A stretch of 64,000 nt of DNA from Flavobacteriaceae bacterium F08102. GTDB taxonomy: Bacteria > Bacteroidota > Bacteroidia > Flavobacteriales > Flavobacteriaceae. The position numbers and the translations under genes are program-made. Positions 1-9,187 of this stretch are shown here, one piece after another. Within the stretch, counting starts at the first letter, position 1; each line of letters opens with the position of its first letter. The notes beneath the pieces are model-generated. The model ran no database searches. It worked only from the letters and a program-made list of their open reading frames with translations, and was not told the DNA's origin. The stretch covers positions 347,430-411,429 of the forward strand of contig JALKAY010000003.1 of NCBI GenBank assembly GCA_023015935.1, in the 5' to 3' direction.

Positions 1-2644
1 CATATTTTCTTGTTGTAGACGCATCTTCTTGATCGAAAGCTGTAAAGATTTTCTTTAAATTTTCAGGTGCAATTCCGATCCCAGTATCTCTAATGGAAAA
101 TTCATAACGCATTTCATTAGGATTGGTTGGATTTGGTTTTGTTCTTATCTTTAGTTCAATTTCACCTGTTTTGGTAAATTTAACTGCATTGCCCATTAAG
201 TTCGTGAGAATTTGGCGCAAACGCACTGAATCACCTTGAATAAATCGTTTCGTATTGGGAGGTATATCTAGTAAGACTTCCAGTCCTTTTTCGTGGGCTT
301 GATGTTTGATGATATCAATAGTTTGATCGCAGAGTTTAATCAAGTCGGTTCTTTCTTCATTAATTTCTAACTTACCCGCTTCTATTTTTGAAAAATCGAG
401 AATGTCGTTTAATAAATCAAGTAAGGCATTTGCCGAATTAGAAACGGTATGCATATATTTTCTCTGTACCGTTGAAAGTTTCGTTCTCATTAATAAATCC
501 GTAAATCCGATAACGCCATTAAGAGGCGTTCTGATTTCATGACTCATATTGGCTAAGAATTCAGATTTTGATTTATTGGCAGCTTCGGCTTTGAGTTTGG
601 ATTTAACCAAAGAGACTTCCATTTCCTTTAGATTAGCGATGTCTGAAGCTACGCCTAAATAGCCGGTTATTTCTTGCTCAGCATTTCTAATGGAGGTTAC
701 AACAAGTTGGACGGGAAGTCTTTTTTTGTCTTTCCGAATATAGGTCCAGTTTCCCGATTCGTGTTTATTTATACTCGTTTTGTAAATAAATACATCAAAA
801 CCTTTAATTTCTTTTTTAAATTCGGCAGAAAGCTCTTGACTTCGTTGTTCTACCTCTAAAGGGTCGTGTAACAGTCCAACATTCAGTGTACCAATAACTT
901 CAGCTGCCGTATAACCCAATAAATTTTCTGCTCCTTTGTTAAACTTCCGAACAATTCCTGTTAAATCAGTCTCTATGATTGAAACATGGGTTGTAGCTGC
1001 AAGTAAGTTTTGAAGATCATTGAGGGTTTTCTTTAATTTTAATTCTGATTGTATGTTTTCGGTCATATCCACGACTTGTCCAATGAAGGAAATAGGATTT
1101 CCTAAAGTATCAGTTAACACAGAAACGGTCAAATGACCGTGTACAATACTTCCGTTTTTATGAATGTATCTTTTTAGAACACTATATGACGCTCGTTTTT
1201 TGTTTACCAATTCGTCTAAAAATACATTGTCATTGGTGAAGTCTTCAGGGTGGACAATATCTCTAAAACTAAGTTGCAACAGTTCTTCTTTGCTATATCC
1301 TATGATTTCAGATAAATTTTTATTGACCATACTCCATTGACCGTTTATAGCAACAACTCCCATTCCGTTGGGAGAGTATTCAAAGGCATTCATGAATTTA
1401 TTCGAATTTTCTAAGGCAATTTGTTCCAATTGTTTTCGTTCAGATATATCTTCTACTTGTGTGATAATCAAGTCGTCTTTGCTTTCATATCCACGTACCA
1501 TGGAAGTATTTATCGTGCACCAGATAATATTTTTTCCTTCTGCAGTATAGTATCTAGCTTCAGTTTTATAATGATTGATACTTCCATTAATTAACTTTTT
1601 ACGCAAGGCGGTTACTTTAGCAAGATCGTCTGGATGAATCATATCCCTAAGAGTCAAATTCAATGCCTTGAGATAATCAGATTTTTTAAATTGAAAAATC
1701 TTAAGGATGGCCCGGTTAACCATTAATAACTTATTATTGGTATCTACAAGTAATATTCCGATAGAAGAGTTGGTGAAAATCTTTTCAAAACGCTCCTGTG
1801 TTTCTTTCATTTTTAATTCGTGGACCTTCTTCTCATTAATATCTTGAAACGCTCCGTAAATCCTGACACATTTTCCACACTCAAATTCTGGCTTACCAAA
1901 CGAACGTACCCAGATTTCATTTCCTTTTGCCGTTACAATTTTTAATTCTTCATCGAATGAAATACCATTCTCTACGGCATTGTTGAATAGTTTAGTGATA
2001 TGATCGCGATAATACCCTTCCTTATAAAACTTGATGCCAGTGGTTATGTCAGGTATATAGTTTTGATCAACTTCATGAATGTCTTTGGTTACTTTAGTCC
2101 AGGTAACACTGCTTTTAACGAGATCTACTTCCCAACCTCCAACACGTGCTATTTCGTTGGTCTCCTTAAATATTTCTTGGTGCTTTCTTAACGCATGGAT
2201 TTTATCCACTAAAACGGTACAGTTCTCATCGGTATCCTTAAGCCGTATAAATTTTATAATCAAGCCTTTTTTGGTTCCATTTTTTTCAAAAACCATTTTT
2301 CCATACGCTTTTAAGTCGGTCGTATTACCTAGAAAATCCTTAAATGAAAATATAGTTTCAAAATTGTCAGCGGTACTTTCGTGACAAGTAGAGATGTGTT
2401 TATCAATACTTTGCTGATTAGTTGGCGTCAAGATGTTGGCAAACATCGTTGAGGGATGTTCGATAATTGACGTAGGGTAGTTGAGCGTTTTTCGAAAGGA
2501 ATCGTTGATATAAAAATCTTTCGGATGCTTAAAATTGCAATACCATACACCATGAAGAATGTCTTCCGTTAACCAATCGTAAAGATGTGGATGGGATTGG
2601 AGCACAGTGGTGTACTCATCTTTTAAGGTGAATGGCTTATTCAT
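1..2644 (-). CDS. Multi-PAS sensor histidine kinase (3' end beyond the window)
   Basis: One uninterrupted minus-strand frame starts at ATG 2644 (MNKPFTLKDEY...) and runs off the left edge after 881 codons. No signal peptide or membrane segment is visible, so it is probably cytosolic. I read about five PAS/PAC units over roughly the first 650 residues, each ending in a PAC-like signature (for example a DINEKK or DISERKQLE tail). These are followed by a short coiled linker and a HisKA H-box with MSHEIRTPLNG; the phospho-accepting His is residue 702. The HATPase domain begins near residue 780 and its G1 box DTGIGIAP lies at 853-860. The frame is still open at the edge, just after the ATP-lid motif FTAFDQEDASTT, so a C-terminal receiver domain (hybrid kinase) cannot be excluded. 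The input signal is unknown; PAS domains commonly sense small ligands or redox state. No cognate regulator is visible beside it. Confidence 0.93.
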   Translation of the reverse strand, partial: MNKPFTLKDEYTTVLQSHPHLYDWLTEDILHGVWYCNFKHPKDFYINDSFRKTLNYPTSIIEHPSTMFANILTPTNQQSIDKHISTCHESTADNFETIFSFKDFLGNTTDLKAYGKMVFEKNGTKKGLIIKFIRLKDTDENCTVLVDKIHALRKHQEIFKETNEIARVGGWEVDLVKSSVTWTKVTKDIHEVDQNYIPDITTGIKFYKEGYYRDHITKLFNNAVENGISFDEELKIVTAKGNEIWVRSFGKPEFECGKCVRIYGAFQDINEKKVHELKMKETQERFEKIFTNSSIGILLVDTNNKLLMVNRAILKIFQFKKSDYLKALNLTLRDMIHPDDLAKVTALRKKLINGSINHYKTEARYYTAEGKNIIWCTINTSMVRGYESKDDLIITQVEDISERKQLEQIALENSNKFMNAFEYSPNGMGVVAINGQWSMVNKNLSEIIGYSKEELLQLSFRDIVHPEDFTNDNVFLDELVNKKRASYSVLKRYIHKNGSIVHGHLTVSVLTDTLGNPISFIGQVVDMTENIQSELKLKKTLNDLQNLLAATTHVSIIETDLTGIVRKFNKGAENLLGYTAAEVIGTLNVGLLHDPLEVEQRSQELSAEFKKEIKGFDVFIYKTSINKHESGNWTYIRKDKKRLPVQLVVTSIRNAEQEITGYLGVASDIANLKEMEVSLVKSKLKAEAANKSKSEFLANMSHEIRTPLNGVIGFTDLLMRTKLSTVQRKYMHTVSNSANALLDLLNDILDFSKIEAGKLEINEERTDLIKLCDQTIDIIKHQAHEKGLEVLLDIPPNTKRFIQGDSVRLRQILTNLMGNAVKFTKTGEIELKIRTKPNPTNPNEMRYEFSIRDTGIGIAPENLKKIFTAFDQEDASTTRKY

Positions 2645-3155
2645 AGGTGAGATTCTAGTTAGTGCCTTACCCGTACATGTATAATTTAGCGACAGAATGG
2701 AAGGGACAATACATATATCTAACGGTATTATCTTAGATTTATTGGTGTTTTGCCAAATTGTTTCAACAAATTCTTCAATAAATTGGTGTATCCGCGTACG
2801 ATGGATAAATTTTTAAGCATGCATGAAGTTTCCAGCGTGATTTCTTGGGTTGGTTGAGCAGGCTTTAGTGTTTTTTAAAGAGCTTCGTTATAGATTGATT
2901 AATGTTTGTCAAGCATGAATTTCTACGAATTTCTACTAGTGAAATTAGTGACCTATCCGCACGGGTGATGGGTGTGGGGAAAAACGCATCAACTGGGTAT
3001 AAATTACCCTATCGCCATCAGAACGTAACTTTGTTTTATTGTCTTAATCTATTGTAAATCAACTCATAGGAAAATGGATAAGCTGTTTTTATAAGCGTGG
3101 CACGGAAATTGAAAATTGGTGGTTCCTAAAAAATTACGGATGATTAAAACACTTT
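2645..3155. other. Intergenic region between divergent kinase and pnt operon
   Basis: About 510 bases with no convincing ORF on either strand. It must carry the divergent promoters of the PAS kinase (leftward) and the transhydrogenase operon (rightward). I could not fix a -7/-33 pair with confidence. There is no tRNA-like fold, repeat array or clear terminator. Confidence 0.5.
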
Positions 3156-3191
3156 GTGAACCTAAACAAAATCTTAAAAGACCATACTAGA

Positions 3192-4307
3192 ATGAAGATG
3201 ATAGGTTTTGTAAAAGAGCCAACCTTTGAGACGAGAATCTGTTGCTTGCCTAAAGAAGTCGGCCAAATGATTAATCAATTAAAGTTGAATGTTCTCATAG
3301 AGACTGGATACGGAGCTGCCCTTGGAGTATCGGATAAGGACTATGAAACTGCGGGAGCTACGATTTCCTCCCGCGCTGAAATTCTGGAAAATGCGGATTG
3401 TCTTCCCTCTATTAATGACGTAGCAGATTACACACTAGGGGATTCGAAAAAAACGGTTATAGGAATTTATAACATGGCTTTTTACCCAGAACGAGCGGAA
3501 AAATATGTCAAAAAGAATGTAGATGTTTTTAGTTTAGATCTTTTACCACGTACAACGTTGGCGCAATCTATGGACGTTTTATCCTCTATGGCGTCAATTT
3601 CTGGGTATAAAGCAGTGCTTGAAGCAACCAACCATTATCATGGATCTTTTCCAATGTTTACAACCGCTGCTGGTACATTACAACCGGCTAAGGTGTTAGT
3701 GTTAGGGGCTGGGGTAGCTGGACTTCAGGCAATTGCTACGGCAAAAAGACTTGGAGCCGTAGTAGAAGCATTTGACGTTCGAAAATCTGCAGGTGAGGAG
3801 GTGAGAAGTCTCGGTGCTAAATTTATTGAAGTTGAAGGATACAAGGAAGGAGAAAATGCAGGAGGATATGCCGTTGAGCAATCTAAAGAGTATCTGGAAA
3901 AACAAAAATTATTAATACGAGAGCGTTTATCAAAGGCGCATATTGTCATATCAACGGCTAATATTCCAGGAAAGAAAGCTCCTGTGTTGATTGATACGCA
4001 GGCGATTGATGCAATGTTACCTGGAGCTGTAATTATTGACCTCGCTGCAGAGCAAGGAGGAAACTGTGAAAAGACAGAAAATGGTAAAACGATTCGCTAC
4101 AATCAGGTAACTATCGTTGGACACTCCTATTTGTCAAGAGAAATGGCACAGGCTGCTTCACAATTGCTATCGGCTAATTTTTTTAATTTTATAAAATACT
4201 TACATACTTCTACGAAAGATGATGATCCTATTTTAACAGGATGCCAGGTAATTAAAAATGGCATATTGACTCATCCACTAGTAAAAAATAAATTTGAACT
4301 CGCATAA
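3192..4307 (+). CDS. pntAA: NAD(P) transhydrogenase subunit alpha part 1 (NAD(H)-binding dI)
   Basis: NAD(H)-binding component of the proton-translocating nicotinamide nucleotide transhydrogenase, which uses the proton gradient to pass hydride from NADH to NADP+. The N-terminal alanine-dehydrogenase-like half begins MKMIGFVKEP. The conserved RQD loop reads RTTLAQSMDVLSSMA. The Rossmann fingerprint is GAGVAGLQAIATAKRLGA, followed by an acidic D in FDVR. Length (371-383 residues) fits the stand-alone dI subunit of three-gene, Rhodospirillum-type enzymes. The frame could start at GTG 3156, but ATG 3192 gives the usual family N-terminus, so I chose it; ATG 3198 is also possible. First gene of a tight operon, 3 bases before pntAB. 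The usual RR-V-A-L motif near the N-terminus is degraded to TRICCLP, a mild oddity. Confidence 0.95.
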   Translation: MKMIGFVKEPTFETRICCLPKEVGQMINQLKLNVLIETGYGAALGVSDKDYETAGATISSRAEILENADCLPSINDVADYTLGDSKKTVIGIYNMAFYPERAEKYVKKNVDVFSLDLLPRTTLAQSMDVLSSMASISGYKAVLEATNHYHGSFPMFTTAAGTLQPAKVLVLGAGVAGLQAIATAKRLGAVVEAFDVRKSAGEEVRSLGAKFIEVEGYKEGENAGGYAVEQSKEYLEKQKLLIRERLSKAHIVISTANIPGKKAPVLIDTQAIDAMLPGAVIIDLAAEQGGNCEKTENGKTIRYNQVTIVGHSYLSREMAQAASQLLSANFFNFIKYLHTSTKDDDPILTGCQVIKNGILTHPLVKNKFELA

Positions 4308-4310
4308 CTC

Positions 4311-4607
4311 ATGGAATTTCTTCAACATAATCTCGAACTTATATATTTCGTTATATTTTGTGTCTTTATAGGCATTGAAGTCATAGCGAATGTTCCCGCA
4401 ATTCTTCATACCCCTTTAATGTCAGGTGCTAATGCCATTAGTGGTGTCATTATGGTAGGTGCCGTCATCATGTTAATGCAAATACCACCGACAAATTACG
4501 TATTGTTAGGCCTCGGTGGTGTGGCTGTATTTTTAGGGGCTTTAAATATTTCTGGTGGCTTTTTTGTGACTGGACGTATGTTAAAAATGTTCAATTCCAA
4601 AAAATAA
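4311..4607 (+). CDS. pntAB: NAD(P) transhydrogenase subunit alpha part 2 (membrane)
   Basis: Small 98-residue membrane subunit with three hydrophobic helices (about residues 8-28, 38-57 and 63-88), matching the PntAB half of the dII proton channel. It contains the family pattern of a first helix rich in Ile/Phe followed by NVPAILHTPLMSGANAISG, the conserved loop linking helices. It starts with ATG 3 bases after pntAA and ends 6 bases before pntB, so the three are certainly co-transcribed. In two-gene species this segment is fused to the C-terminus of PntA. Confidence 0.95.
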   Translation: MEFLQHNLELIYFVIFCVFIGIEVIANVPAILHTPLMSGANAISGVIMVGAVIMLMQIPPTNYVLLGLGGVAVFLGALNISGGFFVTGRMLKMFNSKK

Positions 4608-4613
4608 GAATAC

Positions 4614-6002
4614 ATGAATATAATTGTTGAAGTTGGCTATTTAATAGCTACCGTATCTTTTTTGGGTGGATTGAAGTTTATGAGTTCTCCTAAAAGAGCC
4701 AAAATTGGAAATATTTTTGCTGCATCAGGAATGGTGCTCGCAGTGATTTGTACTTTCTTGATGGTATTGTCAAATGCAGTTCCTACAACCAATTTAATTA
4801 TCGCGTTGGTTGCCATTCTACTCGGGACTTTGCTTGGTAAACGAATGGCTACAAAGGTAGAAATGACAGCAATGCCGCAGTTGGTGTCCTTGTTTAATGC
4901 CACTGGAGGTGGTTGTGCCATGCTTTTGGGAATTATTGAGGCAAACCAAAGTAGATTAACCGAAGTTCCTGTTGGAATAAAAATTTTATTGCTTTTAGGA
5001 TTGGTTACAGGTGCGGTAGCCGCTACAGGAAGTATTGTCGCGTATGGGAAGTTAGCAGGTAAGACAAAGGATAAACGTACCAAAGGTGTTGTATATGGTT
5101 CTCGAGTATTGTTAGGCTTGATTTTGTTATTGCCATTGATTTATTTTATCGGTTTTGTTCCAGTCCCCTTTGAAATATTTACCTATATCATGGCTGCGTT
5201 TGCGTTATGCTATGGAATTTTATTTGTGTTACCTATTGGAGGGGCAGATATGCCAGTAGTGATATCGTTATTGAATTCAATTACGGGTATAGCAACTGCT
5301 TTTGCTGGATTTGTTTATGGAAACAAAGCGATGATTGCTGGAGGTATATTTGTTGGGGCTGCAGGAATTTTGCTAACCTTATTGATGTGTAAGGCAATGA
5401 ACAGATCCTTGATAAAAGTACTTGCAGGTAAGTTTAAAAAATCGAGTGCGGCTGCAGATGAAGAAGAACAACACATCAAATCGATTGCGAGTGCTGAAAT
5501 AGCTATGCAACTCTCGTTTGCTAGCAAGATAGCCATCGTTCCTGGGTATGGACTAGCTGTTGCACAAGGACAACATTTATGTGGACAATTACAAAAATTA
5601 TTAGCGAATAGGGGAGTCCATATTGATTTTATTATTCATCCGGTAGCTGGAAGAATGCCAGGGCATATGAATGTGTTATTAGCAGAAGCTAATATTGATT
5701 ATGAACATCTAAAGGAAATGAATGAGGTAAATGACCAAATGTCACACTACGATTTAGTGTTGATTATTGGAGCCAATGATGTAGTAAATCCCGCAGCTGA
5801 AACGAAGCCTGATAGTCCTGTATACGGTATGCCTATTATTAAAGCACATGAGAGTAAGCAAGTAGTTGTGATGAAGCGAAGTATGAGTACGGGGTATGCG
5901 GGTGTTTCAAATGATTTATTCGGAATGGATAATTGTAGTCTCTTATTTGGAGATGCAAAAGACTCGCTACAAGAAATTATTAATCAATTAAAGTTAATTT
6001 AA
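4614..6002 (+). CDS. pntB: NAD(P) transhydrogenase subunit beta
   Basis: 462-residue beta subunit. Roughly the first 260 residues form eight or nine membrane helices of the proton channel, including the VSLFNATGGGCAM segment. The C-terminal soluble dIII domain (about residues 290-462) binds NADP(H): it has the fingerprint IVPGYGLAVAQGQH, then VDFIIHPVAGRMPGHMNVLLAEA-type residues (here VHIDFIIHPVAGRMPGHMNV) and a GANDVVNPAA motif. Length is normal and the reading frame is intact. Last gene of the pnt operon. The physiological role would be NADPH supply for biosynthesis and redox defence. Confidence 0.96.
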   Translation: MNIIVEVGYLIATVSFLGGLKFMSSPKRAKIGNIFAASGMVLAVICTFLMVLSNAVPTTNLIIALVAILLGTLLGKRMATKVEMTAMPQLVSLFNATGGGCAMLLGIIEANQSRLTEVPVGIKILLLLGLVTGAVAATGSIVAYGKLAGKTKDKRTKGVVYGSRVLLGLILLLPLIYFIGFVPVPFEIFTYIMAAFALCYGILFVLPIGGADMPVVISLLNSITGIATAFAGFVYGNKAMIAGGIFVGAAGILLTLLMCKAMNRSLIKVLAGKFKKSSAAADEEEQHIKSIASAEIAMQLSFASKIAIVPGYGLAVAQGQHLCGQLQKLLANRGVHIDFIIHPVAGRMPGHMNVLLAEANIDYEHLKEMNEVNDQMSHYDLVLIIGANDVVNPAAETKPDSPVYGMPIIKAHESKQVVVMKRSMSTGYAGVSNDLFGMDNCSLLFGDAKDSLQEIINQLKLI

Positions 6003-6351
6003 TGGTCTAGGAAATACCTGTTAAATGGGTATTGATTACACCAAATGCTGCTTTTTAGTTGCGTAAAAGTTTGGCGGCGGTGAACATTTACTTCACTTCA
6101 ATTTCAATCTTTGACATCAAAGCATTAAAAGGTACATACAAAATTTTAAGGTACGGCTTAACGAGGGTGTTTAGTAATTGTCTACGACAACTTTTGCGTT
6201 AGGGAGTTGATGATGTACACATAGAAAGTTCAAACTGTAGCGAAATTTCTTTGTATTTTAAATACAGTAATGCAGGATTTAATAGCGTATAAAGTACCGC
6301 ATAGCATTTTACGATGCTATACGGTTTTAAAAATTTAGAAAAATTAATGAT
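6003..6351. other. Intergenic DNA, probably decayed coding sequence
   Basis: No intact ORF. Short stretches on the plus strand read like coding sequence broken by stops, but I cannot assign a family. It leads into two clear pseudogenes, so this is probably part of the same decayed block. An imperfect hairpin lies at its right end (separate entry). Confidence 0.35.
6297..6324 (+). terminator. Imperfect hairpin, possible terminator
   Basis: CCGCATAGCAT pairs with ATGCTATACGG around a six-base loop with one mismatch and is followed by TTTTAAAA. It sits 28 bases before the DUF4625 pseudogene and could be the end signal of a lost upstream gene. Weak T-tract, so low confidence. Confidence 0.35.
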
Positions 6352-6818
6352 ATGAAGAATGTTATTTACTTTTTTTAACTGTAGTCCTAGGTGCATGTTC
6401 AAGTGATGAAGGAATTGCAAAAGATGAAGAGAAACCTACCATTACTATTAATTATACGAATGGATTTCCAAAAGCTTGTGCACAACTAGAACGAGGATAA
6501 ACCTACATTTTTAAAGCTCAAATTACTGACAATCAATATTTAGCACCGTATAGTTTGGATATTCATCATAATTTTGACCATCATACCCATGATGATCAAG
6601 ACGTTGTTTGTACCTTAGATTCAAAGAAATCAGCGATAGATCCCTTTATTTTTATGTAAAATTATCAACTTGAAGGCGGATTAACTACCTTTGAAATTAA
6701 TATTGAACTAAGCATTCCTGATGACATTGATACAGGCGATTACCATTGCTCGTACGCTCTAACTGATCAGACAGGACGGCAGAGTAGAACGTCAATTGAC
6801 ATTAAAATTATTGAGTAA
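6352..6818 (+). pseudogene. DUF4625-like histidine-rich lipoprotein, broken
   Basis: Conceptual translation gives a lipoprotein signal (MKNVIYF... then LTVVLGAC with the lipid-modified Cys), followed by PTITINYTNGFPKAC and a histidine-rich stretch HHNFDHHTHDD typical of DUF4625 proteins, ending SRTSIDIKIIE. It is disrupted three ways: a +/-1 frameshift inside the seven-T run of the signal peptide, and in-frame TAA codons at 6498 and 6657. It overlaps the next pseudogene's ATG end to start (TAAATG), so the two were an operon. The His cluster suggests metal binding, and the Fur/Zur-like remnant 500 bases downstream agrees. The family assignment rests on my recognition of the motif; the breakage is directly visible. 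Confidence 0.7.
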
Positions 6819-7256
6819 ATGAAATGGAGGTATTCCATACTTTTTGTATTGTTCTTTACTGTTTCTGGATAGACCCAGGTTGAATTGTCTTGGGATGATT
6901 TGGCCGAAATATCATTTAGGGAAGAATATGATGAAACATTTGGATCGAAACTGCAATACCCCGTATTTTCTAAAAACATTAAGGGGCATGAAGGTAAGAA
7001 AGTGACTATAAAGGGGGACTTTTTAGATTTAGATCCCTTGGGAGAATTCTTTTTTCATTCTGAAAACCCATTATATGCTTGTTTCTTTTGTGGAGATGCT
7101 GGAGTAGAATCAGTAGTGGAACTAGATTTAGAACAAATACCCGACATAGGCACCGATGATTTGATTCAAATCACAGGGATATTAAAACTTAATACAGGTG
7201 AAATTTCTCAACTCTTATATACCTTGACAACGTGCTCAATTAAAAAAGTAGACTGA
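6819..7256 (+). pseudogene. Small secreted protein of unknown function, nonsense in signal peptide
   Basis: ATG 6819 opens a frame with a clean signal peptide (MKWRYSILFVLFFTVSG), interrupted by TAG at 6870 exactly where a Gln codon would suit (G-stop-TQVELSW). The frame then stays open to 7256. The remaining 123 residues start SWDDLAEISF and contain a Cys pair in YACFFCGDAG and a beta-rich tail. They resemble small secreted Bacteroidota proteins with an OB-like fold related to DUF3299, a tentative match. Translation from TTG 6885 would give a cytosolic product lacking its export signal, so I call it a pseudogene. Only one lesion, hence recent. Confidence 0.6.
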
Positions 7257-7322
7257 TCCAAAGCGTTGCCTTTGGTGAAGCAGGGTAGGAGTACCGTGCT
7301 ATTACCCTTATCATGCGTAAAA

Positions 7323-7500
7323 TCAAGCGCAATCTTTACACGTACCAGTGAGCGCACAAGTAACATTATCAACTTGATACGTATCCGCTAAGGAGAAGAG
7401 TACGGGTATAGGTAAACATTCAATCGTTTTACATTGCGTGCATCTAAAATGAAAATGATGCAAAGGCTTTTGAGCGCTATCGCAGGTAATATACAAGGCA
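7323..7500 (-). pseudogene. Fur/Zur-family regulator, C-terminal fragment
   Basis: On the minus strand, codons before the TGA at 7323 read YITCDSAQKPLHHFHFRC, then TQCKTIECLPIPVLFSLA, a valine-rich strand and finally GTCKDCA. This is the dimerisation and zinc-binding end of a Fur-family repressor: the HHFHF-C-x2-C motif, the T-x-CLP turn and the terminal C-x2-C structural zinc site. The upstream HTH half is broken by stops and frame changes and cannot be reconstructed. Together with the His-rich DUF4625 remnant next door, it suggests a lost zinc- or iron-responsive uptake locus. Motif match is strong; metal specificity is inference. Confidence 0.65.
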
Positions 7501-7591
7501 AGAATTAGTTATCCTCAGGAGTATGACACAGTCTAGATGAGATTGATGTCTATTTACTGGTGTTGCCGACATAAAAAAGATGAAAAATAAG

Positions 7592-9040
7592 CTAGGATAA
7601 CGGTATTTTTAAAATTACCTCCGTACCCATAGCTTGATCGTTTTCTATTAAATCAATAAAACTAATTGTATAGTCATGCTCATAATCCTTTGAAAAATTA
7701 ATTAGTCTTTCTTGGGTTAGTTTAATGCCAATAGAGTCTTTTTTATGCAGTTTTTTACGTTTTATTGCAGTTGAAGCATTTCTACCAATCCCGTTGTCTT
7801 TAATGCGTAAGGTAATAAAATGAGGCTCCTTTTGTTGAACGGAGAGATGCAGTTTTTTTTCTCCTTTTTTTGAAGAGAGTCCGTGCCATATTGCATTTTC
7901 AATAAATGGTTGTAAAATAAGCGCTGGAATTTTTATCGTGTCCATATTTAAATTGTCATCAATATGTAAGGTAAATTTTATTTCGTTGTTAAAACGTATA
8001 TTTTCAATATTGATATACAATTCCATCGTTTCTATCTCATCTGCAAGACTAATTTCTTTTTCGCGCGTAGAGGTCAAGATCTTTCGGATTAGTTTTGAAA
8101 ACTTGTTGAGGTAGTAAACCGCTTGTTGCTTTTCGTTACTGATGATATATAGTTTTATCGCATTTAAGGAGTTAAAAATGAAATGTGGATTCATTTGGCT
8201 CCTTAGAGAAGTTATTTTCAATTCAGCCAATTCTTTATCAGCCGTTTCTTTTTGGTTAATTAGCTTCTGGTTTTTCGATTTTTCTCGTAACAAAGCCAAG
8301 TCTTGTTGTAGCTGATTTTGCACCTTTTCACGTAAGTGTTCATTTTCTTTTAATTGATTGATGAGCTGGTGTTGCGACTTGTTTTTATCCTCTAAAATTA
8401 TTTTTTGTTTTTGTCCCAACGCCAATGAAAACAATATATTTTCAATAATTACACCTATAGCAAAAATCACGGTAACTTGTTTAAAATCTGACGAGGAAAA
8501 AAATGCATACTCGGCAGCAATTAAATAAACCGATGAACCAATAAGAATGTAATATTTGAGTGAACTCTTTAAGGTATAAAGTACATACAAACTTCCTATG
8601 GCAAGTACGGCAATAGTTGGAGAAAAGAAATAAGAAAACGTTAGTCCAATGATATAATAGTTTTTAGATATTCCCGCATACAATAGTAATAACGCCAAGA
8701 CTACTAAATAAATGGCAATGCTAATGTTTAATAATTTATTCCATTTGGGCTTATAAATGTGTAGCTCTACTAAGGTTTTTGCAAACATCAAATACAAGGT
8801 GTTATACAACCATTCTCTTGGGATAATTACGAGTTGAAAGAACGGATCGTTTTTTTGCGTAGCATCCGCAAAGATTGAGTTTGTTGTTTCAGGATAATTA
8901 GCCGTGAATATTAGAAAAATAAATAAACTATAATAGAGGTAGACCTTATCTTTATGTTGAAAATACAACAGGAAATGGTAAACCGAAAGTGTAATTAAAA
9001 AACCAGCAAATAAAAGCGTAAACTCTGTAAATGGAATCAT
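7592..9040 (-). CDS. LytS-type sensor histidine kinase with 7TM input domain
   Basis: 482-residue membrane kinase. The first ~210 residues form about seven hydrophobic helices resembling the 7TMR-DISM_7TM sensory module, though no periplasmic DISM domain precedes it. A coiled coil (about 215-275) leads to the His_kinase domain of the LytS/YehU group: the phosphoacceptor is H286 in RSQMNPHFIFNSLNAIKLYI. The N-box is PFIENAIWHGL (about 388-398) and the G-box is KDNGIGRN, with D415. It should autophosphorylate and pass phosphate to the LytTR regulator encoded just upstream. The start at 9040 lies one base after the stop of a 46-codon ORF, implying translational coupling. The stimulus is unknown. 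Confidence 0.93.
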   Translation of the reverse strand: MIPFTEFTLLFAGFLITLSVYHFLLYFQHKDKVYLYYSLFIFLIFTANYPETTNSIFADATQKNDPFFQLVIIPREWLYNTLYLMFAKTLVELHIYKPKWNKLLNISIAIYLVVLALLLLYAGISKNYYIIGLTFSYFFSPTIAVLAIGSLYVLYTLKSSLKYYILIGSSVYLIAAEYAFFSSSDFKQVTVIFAIGVIIENILFSLALGQKQKIILEDKNKSQHQLINQLKENEHLREKVQNQLQQDLALLREKSKNQKLINQKETADKELAELKITSLRSQMNPHFIFNSLNAIKLYIISNEKQQAVYYLNKFSKLIRKILTSTREKEISLADEIETMELYINIENIRFNNEIKFTLHIDDNLNMDTIKIPALILQPFIENAIWHGLSSKKGEKKLHLSVQQKEPHFITLRIKDNGIGRNASTAIKRKKLHKKDSIGIKLTQERLINFSKDYEHDYTISFIDLIENDQAMGTEVILKIPLS

Positions 9041-9041
9041 C

Positions 9042-9182
9042 TTAATAGTTGCTTAGAAAAGTGATTTTTTTACCCCTAGTCTGCTTTAGGTTATCAGGAA
9101 AATCTTGAATTAATAGGGCATAGCGAAAGCCGTTAGCGTTTAAAAAATACCGTGAATATACTGCTGCTAATTTTAAGGACAT
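9042..9182 (-). CDS. Possible 46-residue protein between response regulator and kinase
   Basis: Too short for routine gene calling. ATG at 9182 opens MSLKLAAVYSRYFLNANGFR and runs 46 codons to TAA at 9044-9042. It starts 5 bases after the response-regulator stop and ends 1 base before the kinase ATG, filling the gap exactly. Such packing is what one expects of a translated, coupled operon member rather than chance. I recognise no family; it has no signal peptide or membrane helix and is basic and aromatic-rich. Alternatives: a leader whose translation controls kinase synthesis, or the tail of a longer regulator lost by truncation. Confidence 0.4.
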   Translation of the reverse strand: MSLKLAAVYSRYFLNANGFRYALLIQDFPDNLKQTRGKKITFLSNY

Positions 9183-9187
9183 TGTTT

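Noticed and set aside
2000..2384. Plus-strand ORFs of 60-101 codons within the PAS kinase
   Set aside because: Antisense shadows of a continuous 881-codon minus-strand frame with clear kinase motifs.
4637..5083. 148-codon minus-strand ORF inside pntB
   Set aside because: Antisense shadow of a well-conserved gene; the translation has no family features and low-complexity Pro/Thr runs.
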